Assembly (NCBI GenBank): GCA_011065235.1
Contig: JAAKFB010000026.1
Coordinates: 1 to 13,004 of the forward strand
Direction of reading: 5' to 3'
Length of the DNA: 13,004 bases
From: Chlamydiota bacterium
Lineage (GTDB): Bacteria > Chlamydiota > Chlamydiia > Chlamydiales > Rhabdochlamydiaceae
The position numbers and the translations under genes were made by a program. Shown here one piece after another: positions 7,205 through 13,004 of this stretch. The notes under the pieces are model-generated. The model saw only the letters and a program-made list of their open reading frames with translations. It searched no databases and was not told the DNA's origin. Numbering within the stretch: the stretch's first letter is position 1; each line of letters starts with the position of its first letter.

Positions 7205-8602
7205 CTATCCTCCTAGCATAAAAGGTAATGTCCAAGAAGTTTGATAGTCTACTGAACTCAGAAGAGAAAGTAAAATTCCCGAAACACCATCCAGTAGACC
7301 AGCCTTTTCGACTTGAACCATTTTGAAAGGCTCATCTTGATTTAAGGTGAAGTTTTCCTTGAAAATCGGTTCGAGATCTTTGAATCCAAAATGAAAATCA
7401 GGATGATAAGCACTCAAGATCTGTTGGCGGATTTTAGGGATCCAACCTTTTAGCTCATCAGAGCCCGTATCATGTGCCATCATGGTAGCAAGTGTCAAAA
7501 CACCGGCATTTCCATGGCAAAAAGAAGGGGCTCTGAGGATCCAAGACCCCGGAGCTCTTGTAAAAACCGATTGAAATGCCGAAACAGATAGATCTTTCAC
7601 GGCTTTATCGTTTAGCGCTTTCGCAGCGAGATATAAACACCTGGCAATTCCTGCAGAACCATAACACCAAGCAGCGGGAGCTTGTTGAGAAGAGGACGAC
7701 TTTTCATCCATTTCTTCTTCAAAGTTAACCCGAGTAGGCCAGTAAATATGCTCAGCGTCTACTTGTTTCTTGGCAATAATCCACGCTGAGATTTTTTCTA
7801 TGGCCTCTTTTTGTCCTTGAATTGAAATTCCTTGAATCTGCGCAGTGGACAATAAGGCGAGCATGCCAGTAACCCCATGGGCCATTCCAAGATTGAAATT
7901 TCCCTTGGGGTACTCTAGGCGATCTTTTTCTAAAAACTGGTAATGGCTCGGGACGTACCATCCAGGGATACAGTGGGAGCCGATTTGGATATCTCGCGTT
8001 AACCCAATAGCTAGCGAGAGAAGCTCCTTAAGACAATCAAAAGCCTCAGCTGAATCCGTTTGCGTGATTAAATAGGCTCCAATTCCCGAAATTCCCGAAA
8101 TAAGATCATAGAATTCCATCCTTGCCGGCAAACCGAGACGAATTTTCTCTCTTAAAGTGGGGAAAAGAAATGCGTTGATCTGTTTGATGAGATGTTGATT
8201 CAGGGTTGTCAAGAGACGTAAGTAACGAGTTTTTCTCTTGGAAGCGCGGTCTATGGCAACGCAAATCCCAGCAAGTCCTCCAAAAAGCGAAGGATCACTA
8301 ACCCCTTCGGCTTCGATGGCTTCTTTGATTTTCAACACATACTGATGAGACATTTCATCCCAACGTTCATTGGGATAGCAATCATCGAGAGTGGCAAAAA
8401 ATAAAAGAATTCCCGGATAACCGTGAGAGAGAGATAAAGCACCCCAAGGACTTTGATCAGTGGAAGGATTTTGATTTGACGGCTTACAGATTTGTTCAAT
8501 GATCTGCGAAGGATTTTTCATCCTCATAGCAATCTCGTGAATCAAAGAGATACATTCTTCATCTGAGCTGTGCTCTAACTGAAAGTTGTTTTTTGTTCTC
8601 AT
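7205..8602 (-). CDS. lanC: Lanthionine cyclase LanC with intact zinc site
   Basis: LanC adds core cysteine thiols to dehydrated Ser/Thr to form lanthionine and methyllanthionine rings, using a zinc ion. This 465-residue protein keeps every signature: D166 in FYDLISGISG, H242 in MAHGVTG, C313 in WCYGSAGI, and C362-H363 in FCHGNAG. These match the NisC residues D141, H212, C284, C330 and H331. Additional HGYPGI (60-65) and DGVSGI (438-443) turns complete the alpha-alpha barrel pattern. It is the first gene of the leftward operon and ends two bases before lanD. The start ATG has only a weak purine-rich stretch upstream. It is about 20 residues longer than the degenerate paralog at the other end of the operon and probably arose with it by duplication. 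Confidence 0.95.
   Translation of the reverse strand: MRTKNNFQLEHSSDEECISLIHEIAMRMKNPSQIIEQICKPSNQNPSTDQSPWGALSLSHGYPGILLFFATLDDCYPNERWDEMSHQYVLKIKEAIEAEGVSDPSLFGGLAGICVAIDRASKRKTRYLRLLTTLNQHLIKQINAFLFPTLREKIRLGLPARMEFYDLISGISGIGAYLITQTDSAEAFDCLKELLSLAIGLTRDIQIGSHCIPGWYVPSHYQFLEKDRLEYPKGNFNLGMAHGVTGMLALLSTAQIQGISIQGQKEAIEKISAWIIAKKQVDAEHIYWPTRVNFEEEMDEKSSSSQQAPAAWCYGSAGIARCLYLAAKALNDKAVKDLSVSAFQSVFTRAPGSWILRAPSFCHGNAGVLTLATMMAHDTGSDELKGWIPKIRQQILSAYHPDFHFGFKDLEPIFKENFTLNQDEPFKMVQVEKAGLLDGVSGILLSLLSSVDYQTSWTLPFMLGG
7209..7214 (-). promoter_or_regulatory. Shine-Dalgarno that fixes the lanD start
   Basis: The last codons of lanC contain AGGAGG on the minus strand, six bases before the ATG at 7200-7202. 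This argues for the shorter 184-residue LanD and shows coupling of the two genes. Confidence 0.75.
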
Positions 8603-8622
8603 AGAGTTCTCTTTTTAGTGAT

Positions 8623-8726
8623 TTGCAACCGTAAATCATCCGCATAAAATGAATTGTTTTAGGGAAAGAGTAGGGCGAGCTATTTTTTTTTGCAACTCAG
8701 TTTTTGCAAATGATGATTGATTGCAA
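8623..8726. promoter_or_regulatory. Candidate operator region: four TTGCAA palindromes between lanC and lanA1
   Basis: The hexamer TTGCAA, which is its own reverse complement, occurs at 8623-8628, 8690-8695, 8704-8709 and 8721-8726, all within the 239-base space between the divergent lanC and lanA1 starts. The surrounding DNA is AT-rich, which raises chance occurrence, but four perfect copies in about 100 bases is more than expected. The region must hold the promoters of both transcription units, so a shared regulator site is plausible. No sensor kinase or response regulator gene is visible in the window. Confidence 0.3.
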
Positions 8727-8744
8727 AATAGGTTAAAAATTTGC

Positions 8745-8775
8745 TTTTTTTCTTGAAAAAAAGTGTTAACCGGTT
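8745..8775. promoter_or_regulatory. Candidate lanA1 promoter or operator (inverted repeat plus AACCGGTT palindrome)
   Basis: A perfect 8-base inverted repeat, seven T plus C, TT, G plus seven A, occupies 8745-8762. It contains TTGAAA (8753-8758), which could serve as a -35 hexamer; no good -10 is seen at the usual distance (CACATT at 8776-8781). The palindrome AACCGGTT follows at 8768-8775. It lies 67-97 bases before the lanA1 start. Promoter assignment is tentative. Confidence 0.3.
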
Positions 8776-8841
8776 CACATTCTCAGGCAGCTTTCTTTTT
8801 AGAAGGCGTTTGATGAAAACTTCTTAACCAGCAGGTGTAGT

Positions 8842-9063
8842 ATGACTGTAGATCCTGTTACCATGAAGGGTTGGAAAAGCCCTAGCGATAAAGAAAGTGA
8901 GAAGCAACTTAGCAGTTATGATTTAGATATCGAAGTAATTCCACGGAAAGAGCAGCCTCATACCTCTCCACCTTCACATGGATGTTCGGTGAAATGTGGT
9001 TCAGAGTTATGTTCGAAGGCTTGTCAGCATACTCATCTAGGATGTACAGTGGGTTGTCACTGA
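8842..9063 (+). CDS. lanA: Class I lanthipeptide precursor peptide, copy 1
   Basis: A 73-residue peptide with the layout of a class I lanthipeptide precursor. The leader (about 1-40) is charged and holds SYDLDIEV, with Y26-I30 fitting the FNLD-type box read by LanB and LanC, and an upstream GWK at 10-12. A Pro/His-rich hinge PRKEQPHTSPPSHG precedes a core with six cysteines (48, 52, 57, 61, 68, 72) and Ser/Thr at 49, 54, 58, 64 and 69, so multiple rings are possible. The last residues are GCTVGCH. AGGTG a few bases upstream serves as ribosome binding site. It is divergent from the lanC operon and convergent with the second precursor gene. The leader cleavage site is not evident. The maturation enzymes lie directly upstream, which makes the assignment strong. 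Confidence 0.88.
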   Translation: MTVDPVTMKGWKSPSDKESEKQLSSYDLDIEVIPRKEQPHTSPPSHGCSVKCGSELCSKACQHTHLGCTVGCH

Positions 9064-9108
9064 TCAACTTTGGGTAAGAAGCGCCTTCGTTCATTCATTT
9101 TTTAAGCC

Positions 9109-9128
9109 GCTCAGGACGCCGCCTGAGC
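9109..9128. repeat. Inverted repeat (7-bp stem, 6-nt loop) between the two precursor genes
   Basis: GCTCAGG at 9109-9115 pairs with CCTGAGC at 9122-9128 around the loop ACGCCG. No T-run follows on either strand, so it is not a textbook terminator, though in this convergent spacer it may still end transcripts. Further partial pairing exists between GAGCAG at 9125-9130 and CTGCTC near 9143-9148. Confidence 0.5.
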
Positions 9129-9184
9129 AGAGCTATGCGGAGCTGCTCGCCAGCTTCCTGTCCTCGTTCTGTATTCCAGGAGCT

Positions 9185-9210
9185 CTACTTTCCACCGCCA
9201 GTGAAAGTAG
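9185..9210. repeat. Inverted repeat (8-bp stem, 10-nt loop) between the two precursor genes
   Basis: CTACTTTC at 9185-9192 is perfectly complementary to GAAAGTAG at 9203-9210, with a ten-base loop. It lies on the 3' side of lanA2. There is no T-run, so terminator function is unproven; it may equally be part of a repeat element occupying this G+C-richer spacer. Confidence 0.5.
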
Positions 9211-9262
9211 TGCGGAAGTGTACAAATTGCAGCAGGTAAAACACAACTCGCATAATCCGTTA

Positions 9263-9502
9263 CTACTTACACCATTTAGTACACCCAATTGTTATGCAAT
9301 GCTTGGTACAAAAAGCACTTTGGCAATTTAAAACTGTGTCGGCCTGTTGTGGTTGTGGTCTTTCTGGTGTAGGAGTTGTTTCAGTTTTTGGTGTGATTTT
9401 AATATCCAAATCATAGGGATCGACCTTTGAGGAAAAATGGTTTTTTTCATCAGAAATTTTAATATTGGCTTTCCAGCCTTCTATTGGGTCAAAAATTTCC
9501 AT
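9263..9502 (-). CDS. lanA: Class I lanthipeptide precursor peptide, copy 2
   Basis: A 79-residue peptide related to the precursor on the opposite strand. The leader holds PYDLDIKI (Y30-I34 as the FNLD-type box) and a GWK at 9-11 preceded by DP, both shared with copy 1. A long Pro/Gln/Thr hinge (about 38-55) leads to a core with cysteines at 60, 65, 69, 74 and 78 and Ser/Thr at 56, 62, 66, 71 and 75, an even five-to-five ratio. The tails of the two peptides align as C[ST]KxC...GCTxxC[HK]. AAGGAG at 9508-9513 lies five bases before the ATG. It is transcribed leftward, convergent with copy 1 and divergent from the ATPase gene. The sequence differs widely from copy 1 outside the motifs, so it would give a distinct product. 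Confidence 0.88.
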   Translation of the reverse strand: MEIFDPIEGWKANIKISDEKNHFSSKVDPYDLDIKITPKTETTPTPERPQPQQADTVLNCQSAFCTKHCITIGCTKWCK

Positions 9503-9507
9503 AACAA

Positions 9508-9513
9508 CTCCTT
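9508..9513 (-). promoter_or_regulatory. Shine-Dalgarno of the second precursor gene
   Basis: AAGGAG on the minus strand, five bases before the ATG at 9500-9502, supports real translation of this short gene. Confidence 0.75.
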
Positions 9514-9758
9514 GGGCTAAATTTCGGAGAAATAATCACAAAAAGGATGTTTTTATCCAAGCGATTTTTTTTAAGGCTGAGATTGTGGCCAAGGTGCTTT
9601 CGAGCTTTTAGGATATGAGATGTTTTTTTCTGAAGATATTTTTCAGAAATGCTGCTCAGAGTGTAGGTAGCAGTCACGGGTTGAAACTTAAAAAATCTTA
9701 TTATTTTCTTGAAAAAAAATTCGGGTCGGAGCAGCCTCTTGCGCAACCTTTAAATTTA

Positions 9759-9764
9759 AGGAGG
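9759..9764 (+). promoter_or_regulatory. Shine-Dalgarno that favours the second ATG of the first AAA+ gene
   Basis: AGGAGG is followed by TGA and two consecutive ATG codons. The ATG at 9771 is six bases away, the usual spacing; the one at 9768 is only three. Confidence 0.7.
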
Positions 9765-9770
9765 TGAATG

Positions 9771-11429
9771 ATGGCTTTAGGACTTGTTGGTGGGTTAGAT
9801 CTAACTCTAGGTATTGATGGTGCAAGCGTCGTTGGTATGTGTGCTACAAGCAAGGAGCCAGACAGGGATGCAGATCATGAAGGGTTTAACATAGACACTG
9901 AAAACTTGGGCAAGAGCTTGCAAGATCTTGTAGGGAAGGACCTCCGAATTGTTCCACGAGCTTTGTCGAAAATCACACTTAGTGATTGTATTGGCTCCAT
10001 TAAAAAACTCGAAGATGTTACCTATGACGATAGTTCTCTCGATGCTCTCGTTAAAGGTAGTTGGAAGGCATTAAACTTAAAGCCGGTATCTGAATATGCA
10101 GACCCGTCGACGATTGATTATTTTGCAGAATATGTGATTACAGTTCTTCCTAATCGAGTACCGGATAATAAATATGATGCAATACAATCAGGTGGTTTGT
10201 GGACAGAGGTAGCCAGTACGGTCATTGTTGGAGTAAATAAACTCCGGTGTAATTTTAAGGGAGGGAAAGCTCAATTAGCGGTGATTATTGGGTCTTTAGC
10301 CATTAGTTATTTGGGAAAGAGATTTATTTCACAGCGTCAAAAATTTCCAAAAGAGCTTACCTATTTAGACAATCAAACTTTAGCCGCGATAAGAAGAAAA
10401 TACACTCCTTTAATTAAGCGTGACGACATTATAAAAGAGGTCTTCAAATGTTGGGGAGCTACATCAAGAACAAACGGAAGGCATCCGCTATTAGTTGGTG
10501 ATTCGGGTGTTGGGAAGACGTCCATTATGGCAGAAATTGCCCGTCGAATTGCCTTTGGAGTGGTACCTAACGGACTAAGAAAGCAAATGTTGGGGAAGTT
10601 AGTTTTTGGGGGAAATGCGTCTGAATTTCTCCCCGACAGTGCAATGTTCGGCGGAACAGATAAAATTCAAGATTTAGTCAGACGATTAAATCCTGCAAAA
10701 GAAAACGTCATTTTGGTTCTAGATGAAGTTCATGCTCTTTTCACAGATCAAAAAATCACCCAACTTTTTAAGTCAGTATTAGATCCCTTAAGCAGCAAAT
10801 GGTTGCCTTATGTGCTTTGTGCAACAACTACAGAAGAGTATAAGAAATACATTGAAATAGACGCTGCACTCAGTAGACGATTTACGAAAATTAAGGTGCC
10901 TTCTCTCGATAGTCAAAAGGATGTGATCCCTGTTTTACAGCAGTTTATCTACAGTGAATTTCCAGAAACGCATATTTCAGATCAAGCTTTAATCAAAATT
11001 TACGAAGAAGCAAATTCCCTTTGTGATGCTTTTCCCGACTGCATCCAACCAGGAATTTCAAAGTCGATTCTCTCAGATTTGCTGGTGGATTTTAGGGAAC
11101 ATTTGGCGGGTCTAAGTGAAACAGATCAGGGAATTTTTGAAGCTTATGAAAGAGAAATGAAAGAATGTAGAGAGGAAATATCTCGTGTGTCCGATGAAAT
11201 CAACATCACTCCCATCAACACAGTTCAACGTGACAATTTAGAAGTTCATATTTTGTTTCTAAAGTATTGCAAATTGGAATCAATCAAAACTAAAATGGAT
11301 CAGTTTGTGGAACAATGTGATTTAGTAGAGTTCGATGATGATACTATCAGTAGTGCCGTTGAAGACAGAAAAAGTCAATTGAAAGATATAGGTGGATCAA
11401 AAGCAGATGTGAAAGAAGGCGTCGCATGA
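9771..11429 (+). CDS. AAA+ ATPase resembling ClpA/ClpB first nucleotide-binding domain, with novel N-terminal region
   Basis: A 552-residue protein. Residues about 210-440 form a ClpA/ClpB NBD1-type AAA+ module: Walker A GDSGVGKTS (243-251), the ARRIAFGVVP helix, Walker B LVLDEVH (315-321), sensor-1 segment CATTTEEYKKYIE (350-362), and arginine fingers in ALSRRF (366-371). After this a region with ISDQAL and a coiled-coil-prone Glu/Arg-rich stretch (about 455-480) replaces the second Clp ATPase domain, so it is not a full ClpB. Residues 55-205 match no family I know but recur in the next gene, including LSKI, YDDS, LKP and YLGKRFIS. A hydrophobic stretch near 168-182 could touch a membrane. 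The gene is divergent from lanA2. Substrate and partners are unknown. Confidence 0.85.
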   Translation: MALGLVGGLDLTLGIDGASVVGMCATSKEPDRDADHEGFNIDTENLGKSLQDLVGKDLRIVPRALSKITLSDCIGSIKKLEDVTYDDSSLDALVKGSWKALNLKPVSEYADPSTIDYFAEYVITVLPNRVPDNKYDAIQSGGLWTEVASTVIVGVNKLRCNFKGGKAQLAVIIGSLAISYLGKRFISQRQKFPKELTYLDNQTLAAIRRKYTPLIKRDDIIKEVFKCWGATSRTNGRHPLLVGDSGVGKTSIMAEIARRIAFGVVPNGLRKQMLGKLVFGGNASEFLPDSAMFGGTDKIQDLVRRLNPAKENVILVLDEVHALFTDQKITQLFKSVLDPLSSKWLPYVLCATTTEEYKKYIEIDAALSRRFTKIKVPSLDSQKDVIPVLQQFIYSEFPETHISDQALIKIYEEANSLCDAFPDCIQPGISKSILSDLLVDFREHLAGLSETDQGIFEAYEREMKECREEISRVSDEINITPINTVQRDNLEVHILFLKYCKLESIKTKMDQFVEQCDLVEFDDDTISSAVEDRKSQLKDIGGSKADVKEGVA

Positions 11430-11504
11430 TTGCTTTGATTTTGTATTAGTTTGTGGGCAGCCAACTTGTTAGGTATTTTGATGAAAATTAGTTAATCCAG
11501 AAAA

Positions 11505-11510
11505 AGGAGG
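11505..11510 (+). promoter_or_regulatory. Shine-Dalgarno of the second AAA+ gene, favouring a TTG start
   Basis: AGGAGG is one base from a GTG (11512) and seven bases from a TTG (11518). The spacing argues for TTG, adding AACAATATA as the next codons; GTG stays possible if the site pairs further upstream. Confidence 0.5.
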
Positions 11511-11517
11511 TGTGATT

Positions 11518-12954
11518 TTGAACAATATAGCAATTTCGATAGTACAAGCATCGGGCAGTGTTATAACAAACTATGGGCCAGCAGTTGCGCAGGGCATAGT
11601 ATTCGAGTCGACGAGCAAAACTCAAGAATTAGTTCTTGCGGCCAGCGGTGCAGCCGCAACCTTAGTGGGCTATAAGGTGTGTCAGGTAGCAACAGTTGAG
11701 AATGCGAAATGGGTTGGGGGAAAAGCGGTAGGAGCTATTCAGGGTGTTTGGAGAAGAAATACTCCCGAATCTTCAGATTCAGATACGGAATCTGATGCAG
11801 ATTTTGACACGAGCCCTATAAAGCTGAAGGAGACTTTAAGAAAAATAAGAGATGAAGACCCTCAAACAGTTCATAGAACTTTGTCCAAAATTAGCTTTAA
11901 TGAGCTCGTTGAATCAATTAAGAAATGTAAATCAGTTGACTATGATGATTCCAATTCTCTTGTAAATCTTCTTGAAGGTAGTAGAGTAGAATCGAATTTA
12001 AAACCTGCTTTTGAATATCCAAAACCGACGGTAGCATATCAATTTTCAGAAGATGTGATTGCGGTCCTCCCTAGTGGAGTCCCAGAAAATGGATTTATGG
12101 CGAGCAACAGACTCACTTATTGGACAGTAACAATTCAGACGTTTTTTCTTGGCATGGACAAGGCAAGCGAGCTCTTAGTGGACAAAAAAGCTAAGCTAGG
12201 TGCGTGTATTGGGTCTATTGCCGCAGCTTATCTTGGGAAGAGATTTATTTCAGATGTTCAGAAACATCCAAGGGAACTTAAATTTTTTGAAAGCAGTTAC
12301 ATTTTAACGGCTATAAGTAATGAGTCTTTATCATTACGTAAACGCAAATATTTACCATTGATGCATCGCGATGATGAAATTAAGAAGGTTTTCAATTGTT
12401 GGGCGGATACAAACAATGGATGTTGTCCTTTATTAATCGGAGAATCGAGAGTTGGAAAGAGCTTAATTATTAGAGAAATTGCTCGCAGAATTGCTTTTGG
12501 GAAGGTTCCTAAATCACAAAAAAAAGAACTGAGAGGGAAGTTGATGTTTGGTGGGAGCTGTGTTTCCCTTACTCCTAAAGATGAGGGATCGTTTAGAATT
12601 GAAGAGTTATTAAAACGCCTAAAACCAGCAAAGGAAAATGTCGTTATTGCTTTAGATGAAGTTCATGAGCTTTGCAAGTACCCTTTTAAAGGATTTTTGA
12701 AAACGATGCTAGATCCACAAAGTGATCACTATTTGCCATATATTCTTTGTGCAACTACTAGCCAAGAGTATAAAAAATATATTGAAAAAAATAAACCGGG
12801 AAATGCGACAAACAGACGGTTTACAATTATTGATGTTCCAGTTCTCAACAAAAAACAAGAAGTTGTTCAAGTTTTAATACAAGCTGTCTATAGCAAATAT
12901 CCACATGCTGCTATTTTGGATCAAAATTTACGGAGCTTTTATTATTTTGCTTAG
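11518..12954 (+). CDS. Second AAA+ ATPase (ClpA/ClpB NBD1-like), paralog cut short by in-frame TAG
   Basis: A tandem paralog of the preceding ATPase, 88 nt downstream. It shares the unrecognised N-terminal region (TLSKIS, VDYDDS, NLKP, YLGKRFIS) and the AAA+ core: Walker A GESRVGKSL (308-316), Walker B ALDEVH (378-383), sensor-1 CATTSQEYKKYIE (411-423) and the NRRF arginine pair (432-435). The Walker A loop has Arg where the paralog has Gly. The N-terminus differs: a hydrophobic Ala/Gly-rich stretch (about 20-60) and an acidic Ser/Asp run (84-97) have no counterpart in the first copy. The frame ends at TAG 12952-12954, yet the codons after it still align to the paralog, so the natural protein was longer by perhaps 130 residues. 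The truncated form keeps the nucleotide site but loses the end of the lid and the coiled coil. Confidence 0.75.
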   Translation: MNNIAISIVQASGSVITNYGPAVAQGIVFESTSKTQELVLAASGAAATLVGYKVCQVATVENAKWVGGKAVGAIQGVWRRNTPESSDSDTESDADFDTSPIKLKETLRKIRDEDPQTVHRTLSKISFNELVESIKKCKSVDYDDSNSLVNLLEGSRVESNLKPAFEYPKPTVAYQFSEDVIAVLPSGVPENGFMASNRLTYWTVTIQTFFLGMDKASELLVDKKAKLGACIGSIAAAYLGKRFISDVQKHPRELKFFESSYILTAISNESLSLRKRKYLPLMHRDDEIKKVFNCWADTNNGCCPLLIGESRVGKSLIIREIARRIAFGKVPKSQKKELRGKLMFGGSCVSLTPKDEGSFRIEELLKRLKPAKENVVIALDEVHELCKYPFKGFLKTMLDPQSDHYLPYILCATTSQEYKKYIEKNKPGNATNRRFTIIDVPVLNKKQEVVQVLIQAVYSKYPHAAILDQNLRSFYYFA

Positions 12955-13004
12955 GATCTTTGCAAAAAATCATCTAAGCACGAACAGCCTAAGGTATCCC
13001 TTTC
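12955..13004 (+). pseudogene. In-frame continuation of the second AAA+ gene beyond the TAG
   Basis: Read in the same frame after the TAG, the codons give DLCKKSSKHEQPKVSL up to the window edge. This aligns without gaps to SLCDAFPDCIQPGISK of the first ATPase (identical L, C, Q, P and S, plus I/V), and the TAG stands where the paralog has an Asn codon (AAT). The interruption is therefore a single nonsense codon in an otherwise homologous frame. Confidence 0.65.

Noticed and set aside
7203..7235. Upstream ATG at 7235 for lanD giving 195 residues
   Set aside because: The added 11 residues lie inside lanC and have no ribosome binding site, whereas AGGAGG sits six bases before the ATG at 7202 and the shorter start matches the family N-terminus.
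8909..9094. Minus-strand open frame of 61 codons opposite lanA1
   Set aside because: It is antisense to a well-supported precursor gene and shows no motif or ribosome binding site.
9081..9103. Possible terminator after lanA1 (GAAGCGCCTTC followed by a T-run)
   Set aside because: The stem has only four base pairs and the T-run starts about nine bases after it, so it does not meet the usual intrinsic terminator pattern.
9135..9239. Plus-strand 34-codon frame with Cys residues in the spacer between the precursors, considered as a third precursor
   Set aside because: It lacks the YDLD leader box and any Shine-Dalgarno, and lies across the hairpins of the spacer; it is better explained as chance in G+C-richer DNA.
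9489..9746. Minus-strand open frame of 85 codons upstream of lanA2
   Set aside because: It overlaps the lanA2 start in another frame, is Lys/Phe-rich as expected from AT-rich intergenic DNA, and has no ribosome binding site or recognisable motif.

Overview
The window looks like chromosomal DNA of an environmental (non-Chlamydiaceae) chlamydia. This is an inference and tentative. It rests on a divergent IspF with several substitutions at usually conserved positions, on the 3' tail of a sulfite-reductase-type flavoprotein (cysJ-like) next to ispF (Chlamydia trachomatis also has these two genes as neighbours), and on a stand-alone ddl where Chlamydiaceae carry a murC-ddl fusion.

Left part (1-2111): the 5' end of an unidentified gene reads off the left edge on the minus strand. 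Divergent from it is a tightly packed plus-strand set of housekeeping and signalling genes: ddl (peptidoglycan precursor), ispF (MEP isoprenoid pathway) and a small dual-specificity phosphatase. Consecutive genes overlap by 50 and 4 nt.

Middle part (2105-9502): a class I lanthipeptide locus. A leftward operon, lanC - lanD - lanB - second lanC-like gene, starts near 8602 and ends at 2212, abutting the remnant of the cysJ-like gene; this suggests the cluster landed there and removed most of that gene. Two small Cys-rich precursor genes lie at its head: lanA1 (8842-9063, plus strand) and lanA2 (9263-9502, minus strand). They face each other across a G+C-richer, hairpin-rich spacer. Both precursors carry a YDLDI motif matching the FNLD leader box of class I lanthipeptides, a Pro-rich hinge and a Cys/Ser/Thr-rich core with a shared C[ST]KxC...GCTxxC[HK] pattern. 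LanB would dehydrate core Ser/Thr, the first LanC would close thioether rings, and LanD is an EpiD-type flavoprotein expected to decarboxylate a C-terminal Cys. The distal LanC-like protein has lost four of the five catalytic or zinc-ligand residues and looks like a pseudoenzyme. No LanT transporter, leader protease or immunity gene is visible in the window.

Right part (9771-13004): two tandem paralogous plus-strand genes for ClpB NBD1-like AAA+ ATPases, each with an unrecognised conserved N-terminal region and a strong Shine-Dalgarno. The second is interrupted by an in-frame TAG; beyond it the same frame still aligns without gaps to its paralog, so it is a recent nonsense mutation, a read-through case or a sequencing error. 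Whether these ATPases belong to the lanthipeptide system is unknown.

No rRNA, tRNA, CRISPR array or intact insertion sequence was seen.
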